NCBI RefSeq assembly: GCF_000720425.1
Contig: NZ_JOAJ01000007.1
Span: 186,001-250,000, forward strand
Direction of reading: 5' to 3'
DNA from: Nocardia rhamnosiphila NBRC 108938
GTDB taxonomy: Bacteria > Actinomycetota > Actinomycetes > Mycobacteriales > Mycobacteriaceae
Length of the DNA: 64,000 bases
The notes under the pieces are model-generated. The model had not been told where the DNA came from. It ran no database searches and saw only the letters and a program-made list of their open reading frames with translations. Shown here one piece after another: positions 34,609 to 42,364 of the stretch (positions are counted from its first letter, which is position 1; each line of letters opens with the position of its first letter). Made by a program: the position numbers and the translations under genes.

Positions 34609-35271
34609 GTGACCACCGACGCCGACCTCCCTGCCGACGATATTCTGGTCAACCGGTTGCGAAGCGGCGACGAAGCCGCGTTCGCACTGATCCTGGATAC
34701 CTGGTCGGGGTCGATGCTGCGACTGGCGCAATCGTTCGTATCCACACCCGCCTCCGCCGAGGAAGTTCTCCAGGACACCTGGATAGCAGTCATTCGCGGC
34801 CTGGACGGCTTCGAAGGCCGCGCCGCACTCAAGACCTGGGTATTCCGCATCTTGGTGAACACCGCGAAGAAACGCGGCATCAAGGAACGCCGGACCATTC
34901 CTTTCACCAGCTTGATCCCCGAGGACAGCGGCCCGGCAGCCGGTCCCACGCGTTTCCAGACCTCCGACGACCACTACCCCGGACGCCGGCACAGCGGCCG
35001 GGAGCCGCACCGGCGATCCGATCCGGAGAACGAGGCCGAACGCACCGAAATACGTTCGGTCATTGCGGCAGCGATGACCGAACTGCCGGATCGCAGCCGG
35101 ATCGTTCTGACGCTGAGAGACGCGGAAGGCTACTCCTCCGACGAGGTCTGCGCGCTGCTCGGCATCACCGCGGGTAACCAGCGCGTCATCCTGCATCGCG
35201 CCCGTGCCACCGTCCGGTCCCGCCTGGAAACCTACTTCACCGCGACCGGGGATACGTTTGCTCGTCGTTGA
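34609..35271 (+). CDS. ECF RNA polymerase sigma factor, paralogue without anti-sigma gene
   Basis: This 220-residue sigma factor has region 2 (SMLRLAQSFVSTPASAEEVL, then TWIAVIRGLDGF) and region 4 (LPDRSRIVLTLRDAEGYSSD, then NQRVILHRARATVRSRL). GAGGAG precedes the GTG start by 9 bases. It is clearly a paralogue of the sigma factor at 19697, sharing LKTWVFRILVNTAKKRGI followed by KERRTIPF, but no ZAS gene follows: the next gene runs the other way. It may be freely active, or share the anti-sigma factor at 19470. Confidence 0.92.
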   Translation: MTTDADLPADDILVNRLRSGDEAAFALILDTWSGSMLRLAQSFVSTPASAEEVLQDTWIAVIRGLDGFEGRAALKTWVFRILVNTAKKRGIKERRTIPFTSLIPEDSGPAAGPTRFQTSDDHYPGRRHSGREPHRRSDPENEAERTEIRSVIAAAMTELPDRSRIVLTLRDAEGYSSDEVCALLGITAGNQRVILHRARATVRSRLETYFTATGDTFARR

Positions 35272-35278
35272 CCTCGGC

Positions 35279-36241
35279 TCATCCCGGGGGCCGGACGAGT
35301 ACCAGTGCGTAGTCACCACCCGAGGCCATCCACATCCGGTCTATCTCGAGATCGACCGCGGTGAACTCGGATTCGAGCTGTCCGGGCCCGAACGTTGCCA
35401 CCGTCTCGGTGCGAATCTCGGTGCCCGCGGGCAGCTCGACCGTCATACCGAGCGCGTCGATCGAAACCCGCTGTCGGCAGCCGATGCGCAGCCCGAGTTC
35501 CAGTTGTGCCGGCTCCGGGTTCCACGCCACGGTGGGATCGAACAGCTCGGGGACGAAGTTCGCGCCGAACTCCCGGTCAACCACGTGCAGGATATTGCGG
35601 GTGAATGCGGCATTCACCCCGAACTCGTCGATACGGGCCGCGACGAGCCGCTGTGGGTCACGCACCATATCGACCCCGATCAACAGGGCATCATCCCATT
35701 CCATCGTGTCACGCAGCCGACGCAGCACATCGCGACGCTCGCCGGCGGTCATACCGCCGAATGTCCCGCCGAGCAGGGTGATCAGCCGGCCACCACGCGC
35801 GGGCAGCAGGTGCACCTCACTGGCGAAATCGGCCACCAGCGCCCGGATCGCCAGTCGCGGATTGTGCCGGGCGATCGAGGCGGCGCTCGCCACCAGGGCC
35901 TCCCGGCTCTGCTCCACAGGGGTATAGACCTGCAGCGTTGCGGCGAGCCCCGCGACCAACATCCGCGACACCTCCGGCGTACGTGGTCCCAGTTCGAGTA
36001 ATGTGACCGCGCCGGTCGCACCCGCGATCGCCGCGGCACGCGTGGCAAGGATTTCCGATTCACACCGGGCCGTATAGAACTGCGGCAACCTCGCCATATC
36101 CTGCCGCAACCGGATACCACGATGGTCGAACAGCAACCGGGACGGCAGCCGGGGCGGCCGTACGGACAACCCTGCGGCGGTCTCCCTCCGCAACAGGCCG
36201 CCCTGCTCGTTCTCGGTCAGTAATCGGTCGATCAACAACAT
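35279..36241 (-). CDS. EgtD-like SAM-dependent methyltransferase
   Basis: This 320-residue protein has EgtD-family features: RLPQFYTARCESEILATR near residue 50, the SAM motif TLLELGPRTPE, VADFASEVHLLP, LLGGTFGGMTAGERRDVL, and GVNAAFTRNILHVV. EgtD trimethylates histidine in ergothioneine synthesis; the substrate here is uncertain because motifs differ and no egtA, egtB or egtC is nearby. ATG 36241 follows GGAGAG; a TTG two codons earlier is less likely. A weaker version of the TGTAACG promoter stands 57 bases upstream. Its end converges with the sigma gene 7 bases away. Confidence 0.82.
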   Translation of the reverse strand: MLLIDRLLTENEQGGLLRRETAAGLSVRPPRLPSRLLFDHRGIRLRQDMARLPQFYTARCESEILATRAAAIAGATGAVTLLELGPRTPEVSRMLVAGLAATLQVYTPVEQSREALVASAASIARHNPRLAIRALVADFASEVHLLPARGGRLITLLGGTFGGMTAGERRDVLRRLRDTMEWDDALLIGVDMVRDPQRLVAARIDEFGVNAAFTRNILHVVDREFGANFVPELFDPTVAWNPEPAQLELGLRIGCRQRVSIDALGMTVELPAGTEIRTETVATFGPGQLESEFTAVDLEIDRMWMASGGDYALVLVRPPG

Positions 36242-36297
36242 GCCCAACTCTCCGGATATCGCAGTGGCCGCGTGGAAAGCATGGGCGGCCGTCGATC

Positions 36298-36327
36298 CCC
36301 TGTTCCGTTGGACGGGAAACCGTTACA
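36298..36327 (-). promoter_or_regulatory. Possible ECF-type promoter, weaker match
   Basis: On the minus strand TGTAACG is perfect, but the second box is AACAGG with 16-base spacing rather than CACTGR with 17. The box lies about 57 bases before the EgtD-like start. It is the weakest of the six sites and may need the paralogous sigma factor or be inactive. Confidence 0.4.
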
Positions 36328-36857
36328 CATTGCAGCGTGACCGAGGAACAACCATGCGGAGCGGTCCGGCACCTCCTGCGATTTTCTCCGCGAACAGCGG
36401 TCAGCGGAACGGGAGAGCACTGCCAAGGCGACACGCGCGAGGTACTCGTCGGCGTTTCCTCACCACGATCCTGTCGATGATCAGCATCGTCGCCGGCTCA
36501 AAGCACCTGTCACGACCGGTCAAGGCGACGAAGGGAGCAACTCGGCATCCAACGAGGAAAACAACGGACCGCAGCCACCTCCCAGGCCTGTCTCGGCGCT
36601 CCACGACACTCCGATGCGTGGGTCTTCAGCCAGCGTCTCTCGCTCAGCCGAGGGCAAAATCCCCTTCTACCTCCAGCTGACCAGAGCGGATCCCCAGGGC
36701 CGACCGCGTTCCTATCTTCGACGTGCCCTGCCGAGGGCACCGACCTGCGACAACGATTGCGGAAGGTCAGCACAGTGTCGGGCGCACGTCGTTGGAATGG
36801 TTGAGTCTGCATTCGTACATCGGATTGGGCACGGCCCAGGTCGACTGCCGTGTCAAG
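36328..36857. other. Stretch without a supported gene
   Basis: Several frames are open but none reads like a protein. One plus-strand frame leads directly into the SISANRN tail of the repeat, so the last part may be a decayed gene whose C-terminus is what the three repeats share. Confidence 0.4.
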
Positions 36858-37107
36858 CGCGATCAACCGTGGCACGACCGTCCCTCGACGACAATCGACA
36901 GCTCCATCGCAGCCACGCGGCATCAGGGCGGTTGGGTAAGACGATTGCTATCGAATCCGCCGGTCCGGTCTCGGCGGATACAGCTACACACGCGATCGCG
37001 TCGATTTCGGCAAATCGAAACTAGACCAAAACGGGGGGTAACCGCGGGGTCAAACACAATAAATAGGTCAGGCCCGGTCTTAGACCGGGCCTGACCTGCT
37101 ACTTTTG
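36858..37107. repeat. Right copy (C) of the island-flanking direct repeat
   Basis: It matches 16275-16529 in the same orientation and then continues through the tRNA-Ala 3' end. The tail frame ends GKTIAIESAGPVSADTATHA-IASISANRN-stop at 37023, and the reading KTIAIESAGPV is kept in the left copy, which suggests that this is or was coding. An integrase gene would be expected beside an attachment site, but no integrase motif is visible. Confidence 0.85.
37065..37097 (-). terminator. Terminator hairpin of tRNA-Ala
   Basis: Perfect 14-base arms (37065-37078 and 37084-37097) with a 5-base loop begin 10 bases past the tRNA 3' end on the minus strand. A short AT-rich stretch follows. Confidence 0.8.
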
Positions 37108-37180
37108 TGGAGCTAAGGGGACTCGAACCCCTGACCCCCACACTGCCAGTGTGGTGCGCTACCAGCTGCGCCATAGCCCC
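37108..37180 (-). tRNA. tRNA-Ala, anticodon GGC
   Basis: Seventy-three bases fold as a complete tRNA: acceptor GGGGCTA with TAGCTCC (one G-U pair), D loop AGCTGGTA, anticodon loop CTGGCAG giving GGC, T loop TTCGAGT, discriminator A. The 3' CCA is not encoded. Its 3' half is duplicated at 16530-16564. Confidence 0.95.
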
Positions 37181-37274
37181 GGATGTCTGCCGCCGGTTCC
37201 CCGGCTGCCTGAACGAAGTTACACCACTGGGACGCCGGGAGCCAAATCGCCTGGATTCCGGGTGAACGGCCAGG

Positions 37275-38012
37275 TCACGGTGCCAGCTGCTGGACCCACT
37301 CCGGCTCGTTGACGTCGATCTTGGTGGTGCCGTCGAACACACTCGGGGTGGCGGCGGCGCCGTCGAGGGCCGCGGTCAGGGCGTCGAGGGTGGCGGCGGC
37401 CTGGTCGGTCACCTGGCCGCGGCGGGCGCCGCCGGTGATGCAGTCGCGGGCGGGGCCGGTGGCGCCGGATTCGGTCGCGATGGTGAGCAGTTCATCGTCG
37501 GTGAGTTCGGAGTCTTCGGCCGGCTGGCGGGTGGTGAACAGGGCGTCATGGAACCTGGAGTAGATGACGCCGGAACCGGTGTCGGCGACGCACTGGAGGG
37601 CGGCGATGGCGCGGGTGGAGTAGTCGCCGCTGGACGATTTGGGGTCGAGGAAGTTGACGAAGCGGTAGTGGACGGCGAGTTTGCCCTCGTCCAGCTTCTG
37701 CGCGATCTCCTGGCCGTAGAGGGTTTCCAGGGTGCCGCAGGACGGGCACATGGGATCTTCGTAGACCTCGATCGTCTTGGGCGCCTCGGGGCGGCCGAGC
37801 CGGACGCCGCCGTCGCTCTGCAGGGCGGCGGTGACGGCCTCGTTGCGCACCGTGCCGTATCCCTCATTCCGGACCTCGGCCTGCTGGTCGCCGCCCCAGC
37901 GGTAGGCGAACACGACGATCAGCGCGATGAGAACCAGGGCCAGCGCGCCGAGGGCGTAGGTGGTCCGGTTGGACATCGGCCGCGGGGTGTAATCGGACGG
38001 CTTGTTGCTCAC
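37275..38012 (-). CDS. DsbA-like thioredoxin-fold membrane-anchored protein
   Basis: This 245-residue protein has a single N-terminal membrane anchor (about residues 20-42) and an extracytoplasmic DsbA-like domain with active site Cys-Pro-Ser-Cys (EDPMCPSCGTLE) near residue 105. It resembles the mycobacterial DsbA/MPT53-type proteins that oxidise or handle disulfides outside the membrane. The GTG at 38012 is the likely start. It lies next to the MFS gene on the same strand. Confidence 0.88.
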   Translation of the reverse strand: MSNKPSDYTPRPMSNRTTYALGALALVLIALIVVFAYRWGGDQQAEVRNEGYGTVRNEAVTAALQSDGGVRLGRPEAPKTIEVYEDPMCPSCGTLETLYGQEIAQKLDEGKLAVHYRFVNFLDPKSSSGDYSTRAIAALQCVADTGSGVIYSRFHDALFTTRQPAEDSELTDDELLTIATESGATGPARDCITGGARRGQVTDQAAATLDALTAALDGAAATPSVFDGTTKIDVNEPEWVQQLAP

Positions 38013-38069
38013 GCGACCACTCTGCCGCATCCGGGCGAACCGGTCACGCACGAATCACTCACGCCGCGG

Positions 38070-39374
38070 TCAGGTGCGGTTTTCCGGGTTGCTCGCCATG
38101 GTTGCGGAGTCGGCGGGGCCGGCGGCCGAGGTCTTCGGCATGGAGACGCCGGAGGGCGCGGAGGCGTTGCCGGGTTCCGGCGCGGCGGGAGCGCGATCCA
38201 TCGGTTCGGGCACGATCAGCCAGGCCAGTGCGGCGACGGCGAGCAGCGAACCGGTGACGGCCAGGCCGGCGCCGTAGGACAACCGCTGGGCGATGGCACC
38301 GACCACAATCGGGCCCAGCACCGTGCCCAGGTCCTGGGCCATCTGGAAACCCGCGAGCATGGTGCCGCCGCGGGCGCGGTTGCCGATGATATCGCCGACG
38401 GCGGCCTGTTGGGCGGGGGTGAGCAGGCCGGACCCGATACCGGCGACGAACGAGGTGACCAGCAGCCAGGTCAGGGTGGGCGCCAGGCCGAGGCCGGTGG
38501 TGCCGACCGCGCACACCAGCGCACCGGAGATGAGCAGCGGGCGGCGGCCGTAGCGGTCGGACAACCGCCCGGAGAAGAACAGCACGGTCGCGTTGCCGGC
38601 CGCGAACACGGTGAGCGCGACTCCGGCCATCCCGGCCGACTGACCCAGCACTTCGACCACCAACAGCGGAACGAGCGCCATCCGTACCCCGAACACCGCG
38701 GCTCCGCTGGCGAAATTGGAGAACAGTGCCGCCCGGTACTCGGGGCGCGCCAGCCCCTGCCGGAAACTCACAGTGGCGATATCGCGGCCGGTATCGGATT
38801 CGGTGAGGCGGGAATCGCGCAGATTGAAGTAGACGACCGCGACGGCGAGCAGCAGCGCCACGGCGTAGATGAGGAATGGGGCGCGCAGACCGAAGCCGGC
38901 CAGCGCGCCGCCGATCAGTGGGCCGGACAGGCCGCCGATGAGAAAACAGGTGGACCACAATCCGGTGACCCGTCCCCGTTCGGTCGGCGGGGAGAGCCGG
39001 ATCACCAGCGCCATCGACGAGACGGTGAACATGGTCGACCCGACCCCGCCCAGCGAGCGCAACACCATGAGCTGCCAGTAGGTCTGCGCGAAGGCGCTCG
39101 CCCCGGTGGAGATCGCCACGATGAGCAGGCCGACCAGATAGATCCGCCGCTCCCCCAGCAGTTGTACGAGCCGGCCGCTGACCGGCGCGAACAGCAGCCG
39201 CATGGCGGCGAAGGCACTCACGATGGCGGACGCGGCCGCCACGCCCACCCCGAAGCTGAGCGCGAATTGCGGCAGCACCGGCGACACCAGGCCGAACCCC
39301 ATGGCGATACAGAAGGCGGCGCCGACCAGCACCCATATCTCGCTGGGTAGCGGCGGTTTGCCCGAGCTGTTCAC
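38070..39374 (-). CDS. MFS transporter, drug-exporter type
   Basis: This 434-residue protein has twelve membrane spans and the MFS motif A around GRLVQLLGERRIY and again GRLSDRYGRRPLL, with motif C-like glycine spacing in GPLIGGALAGFG. It probably exports a drug or metabolite by proton exchange. The GTG at 39374 gives an N-terminus close to the first span. The Pro/Ala-rich tail is unremarkable. Confidence 0.88.
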   Translation of the reverse strand: MNSSGKPPLPSEIWVLVGAAFCIAMGFGLVSPVLPQFALSFGVGVAAASAIVSAFAAMRLLFAPVSGRLVQLLGERRIYLVGLLIVAISTGASAFAQTYWQLMVLRSLGGVGSTMFTVSSMALVIRLSPPTERGRVTGLWSTCFLIGGLSGPLIGGALAGFGLRAPFLIYAVALLLAVAVVYFNLRDSRLTESDTGRDIATVSFRQGLARPEYRAALFSNFASGAAVFGVRMALVPLLVVEVLGQSAGMAGVALTVFAAGNATVLFFSGRLSDRYGRRPLLISGALVCAVGTTGLGLAPTLTWLLVTSFVAGIGSGLLTPAQQAAVGDIIGNRARGGTMLAGFQMAQDLGTVLGPIVVGAIAQRLSYGAGLAVTGSLLAVAALAWLIVPEPMDRAPAAPEPGNASAPSGVSMPKTSAAGPADSATMASNPENRT

Positions 39375-39860
39375 GCGGCGGCGGGCCGGGAGCAGGCGCC
39401 GGAGTCTCGGTGTTCGCGCTGTGGCCTGCCCACCCGTTCCGTACACATTCCCGGATCCGGGTCGATCGTCTGCCAGGGCCTCACCACTCACCCCGGCAGT
39501 CAACGCCGGGGTGGACCCGACAATTCCCCGCGCCGACGCGGGGTTCACCGAGCCGGGCCGACGCGGCCGAATCGGCCCGCGTAGGCGCGACGGCCGTTCC
39601 CGTCCGCCGATCCAGTTCGGGAAGTTTTGCCGATTCAGTTCGGGACGTCTATCCCCCAACCGTCCCCGACTCGGCAACCCGGCCCGTCGGCCCCTGCCCA
39701 CCGGTTCTCGTAACGCCCCGTCGGCCGAGCCCCGGCTCCAGGCTTCCAATCCGGGACCGGTCCCGGCCTCCGGGACCGTACTGTCGACCGGCCCCGGCTT
39801 CGGGGATCCTTCCCGGACCGGCCCTGGGCCGCGCCGACCTGAAGCGGCCCAGGCCGCGCA
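39375..39860. other. GC-rich intergenic stretch
   Basis: No gene is supported on either strand. The sequence is rich in short inverted repeats such as GGGACCGGTCCC, and CAGTTCGGGA occurs twice near 39610 and 39635. It separates two genes on the same strand. Confidence 0.45.
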
Positions 39861-41498
39861 CTACCCGTCGGCCAGTACCCGCCCGACCATCTCCCGGGCC
39901 GCCTCCTGCACCTGCGTGAGGTGTTCGGCGCCGTGGAAGGACTCGGCGTAGATCTTGTACTTGTTCTCGGTGCCCGACGGCCGCGCGGCGAACCAGGCGT
40001 TCTCGGTGCTCACTTTGAGTCCGCCCAGCGCGGCGCCGTTGCCGCGGGCCCGGGTGGCGATGTCGGTGATGGGTTCGCCGGCGATCTCGTCGCCGGTCAC
40101 CTGTTCGGGGCTGAGACCGGCGAGCAGCTTCTTCTGTGCGGGGTCGGCGGGAGCATCGATACGAGCGTAGGCGGGGCTGCCGTAGCGGCGTTCCAGTTCG
40201 TGGTAGCGGGTCGAGGGGCTCTGCCCGGTGACCGCGGCGATCTCGGCGGCCAGCAGGGCCAGCAGGATGCCGTCCTTCTCGGTGGTCCATACGGTGCCGT
40301 CCATCCGGAGGAACGAGGCGCCCGCGCTCTCCTCACCACCGAACGCGAGACTGCCGCTGAACAGTCCCGGGACGAACCATTTGAACCCGACCGGCACCTC
40401 GTACACGTCGCGGCCCAGCACACTCACCACCCGGTCGATCATCGAGGAGGTGACCGCGGTTTTGCCGATCTTGGTGAGCGCGTCCCAGCCCCGCCGGTTG
40501 GCGACCAGGTATTCGATGGCCACCGCGAGGAAGTGGTTCGGGTTCATCAGGCCGCCGTCGGGGGTGACGATGCCGTGCCGGTCGGCGTCGGCGTCATTGC
40601 CGGTGGAGATGTCGTAGTCGTCGCGGATCGCCACCAGCGAGGCCATGGCGTGCGGGGACGAGGGATCCATCCGGATCTGGCCGTCGCTGTCGAGCGTCAT
40701 GAACCGCCAGGTGGGGTCCACGCTCGGGTTCACCACTTCCAGATCGAGGTCGTAGCGCTGCCCGATCTCCTCCCAGTAGTCGACGCTGGCACCGCCCATA
40801 GGGTCGGCGCCGAGCCGGATCCCGGCGCCGCGGACGGCGTCGAGGTTCAGTACCGCGGGGAGGTCGGCGATGTAGTGGTCGAGGTAGTCGTAGCGCTGCA
40901 CCGAGTCCATGGCCCGGGTGAGCGGAGCGCGCTTCACCTCGGCCAGCCCGCCGCGCAGCAGTTCGTTGGCACGTTCGGCGATGCTGTCGGTGGCGCCGGT
41001 ATCGGCCGGGCCGCCGTGCGGAGGGTTGTATTTGATGCCACCGTCGCGCGGCGGATTGTGGGACGGAGTCACCACGATGCCGTCGGCCTGGGCCCGGGCG
41101 CCGTCCCGATTGTGGCGCACCACCGCATGACTCAGCGCGGGCGTGGGAGTGTAGCGGCCCCGGGAATCGACCACGGCGCCGATATCGTTGCCGGCCAGCA
41201 CTTCCAGGACCGTGGTCCACGCGGGTTCGGACAGCGCATGGGTGTCGCGGGCGAGATAGACCGGTCCGGTGATGCCCCGGGTCGCCCGGTATTCGACGAC
41301 GGCCTGGGTGATGGCCAGGATATGCGCCTCGTTGAAGGTGCCGTCCAGACTCGAACCGCGGTGCCCGGAGGTACCGAAGAGCACCCGCTGAGTGGGTTCG
41401 GCCGGGTCGGGCACCCGGCTGTAGTACGCGGTCACCAGCCCCGGAACATCCACCAGATCGCCGGGGCGGGCGGGCCGTCCGGCTCGATTGTGGGCCAT
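39861..41498 (-). CDS. pgm: Phosphoglucomutase (alpha-D-glucose phosphate specific)
   Basis: This 545-residue enzyme interconverts glucose-1-phosphate and glucose-6-phosphate. It carries FGTSGHRGSS near residue 42, the phosphoserine loop VTPSHNPPRDGG near 145, metal loop GNDADADRHG near 305, sugar-binding GGEESAGASF near 385 and phosphate-binding RPSGTENKYK near 515. The ATG at 41498 follows GGGAGAC and gives the family's normal length. Confidence 0.95.
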   Translation of the reverse strand: MAHNRAGRPARPGDLVDVPGLVTAYYSRVPDPAEPTQRVLFGTSGHRGSSLDGTFNEAHILAITQAVVEYRATRGITGPVYLARDTHALSEPAWTTVLEVLAGNDIGAVVDSRGRYTPTPALSHAVVRHNRDGARAQADGIVVTPSHNPPRDGGIKYNPPHGGPADTGATDSIAERANELLRGGLAEVKRAPLTRAMDSVQRYDYLDHYIADLPAVLNLDAVRGAGIRLGADPMGGASVDYWEEIGQRYDLDLEVVNPSVDPTWRFMTLDSDGQIRMDPSSPHAMASLVAIRDDYDISTGNDADADRHGIVTPDGGLMNPNHFLAVAIEYLVANRRGWDALTKIGKTAVTSSMIDRVVSVLGRDVYEVPVGFKWFVPGLFSGSLAFGGEESAGASFLRMDGTVWTTEKDGILLALLAAEIAAVTGQSPSTRYHELERRYGSPAYARIDAPADPAQKKLLAGLSPEQVTGDEIAGEPITDIATRARGNGAALGGLKVSTENAWFAARPSGTENKYKIYAESFHGAEHLTQVQEAAREMVGRVLADG

Positions 41499-42026
41499 GC
41501 TCGGGTCTCCCTTCGTGGTCGGCCGCACGCGGCTGGTCATCGTGATCACCGGAACGGCCCCGCGGCCGCGTCCGGTGCTCCGGACCTTCCCGACACCATC
41601 ATGACCCGACCCCTCTCGCTCGTACCGTACTGCGTTCAGCTCGTGCCGTACTGCGTTGCCATGCCGTGCCTTCCGGCCATCTCGCGGGCGGCCGGACCGG
41701 GCCACGACGACAGCAGGATCGGCACACCACTACTCGGTGGAGACCCCACACCGGCGGCTACCGGTCCGAGCAGTGTACGAACCCGGCCGGGATGGCCGGA
41801 AAGGGTGGTGAACTCCGCCGCTCGTGCGGCACCGAAGACCGGACGGCGGGTCCGAGGTGGTCCTCGATGCCGGTGACCAGCAACTACTGTCCTATCGGCA
41901 GGAGGGGTCCGGCCGCGGGGGAACCGCCGAATACGCGGCCCCGCAAATGGTCCCGAGCGCGCCGGGATCGATTCGGCCGGATCGAAAGAGATTCCGGTTA
42001 ATTCGTAGGTTGCTACCATCCCGGAT
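41499..42026. other. Intergenic stretch with a short tandem repeat
   Basis: There is no supported gene. Two near-identical units of 20-21 bases sit head to tail at 41620-41660 (CGTRCCGTACTGCGTT core), about 120 bases upstream of the pgm start. They could be tandem operator sites for pgm; nothing in the window suggests their binder. Confidence 0.4.
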
Positions 42027-42299
42027 GTGAATCTCGCCACCACTACGCCCCGGACGCGCCGGCTCCGGGTCGATGCGGCGCGTAATCAGCAGCGGATCGT
42101 CGAGGCCGCACGCGAGTTGTTCGCCGCTCGGGGACTGGATATCACGCTCGACGAGGTGGCCGAACGCGCCGGGGTCGGGGTGGGGACGGTGGCCGAGAGT
42201 TCGCCCCCGCAGCCGCTGACGGTGAACGCACTCGGCCTGGCCGAGGTCGAGCAGGCCAAGGCCGCGAAACCGGGCCCGATGCCGATCCGCCGCCGCTGA
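42027..42299 (+). pseudogene. TetR-family gene with an internal deletion
   Basis: The first 53 residues are a normal TetR DNA-binding domain (NQQRIVEAARELFAARGLD, then TLDEVAERAGVGVGTV). Where YRRF or similar should follow, the reading changes to AESSPPQPLTVNALG and ends after 37 more residues in PMPIRRR. The ligand-binding domain is absent. The 90-residue product could still bind DNA weakly but is probably the remains of a regulator that lost its middle. Confidence 0.65.
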
Positions 42300-42364
42300 C
42301 CCGCGCGTGTCGATTCTCCGCCCTTCTTCCCCATCGGCCGCACTCTTCCCTTAGAGTTGGACGC

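Noticed and set aside
16275..37107. Integrase or excisionase gene beside the attachment-like repeats
   Set aside because: No tyrosine- or serine-recombinase motif is visible in any frame near either copy; only a short unassigned tail is shared.
37200..37225. GTTACACCACTGG next to tRNA-Ala as a promoter of the same kind
   Set aside because: Both boxes are present but adjacent and in the wrong order, with no 17-base gap.
41620..41660. Two 20-base tandem units as an insertion-sequence end
   Set aside because: No transposase, inverted ends or target duplication is present.
39921..41876. A 651-codon open frame opposite phosphoglucomutase
   Set aside because: It is the antisense shadow of pgm with no recognisable domain.
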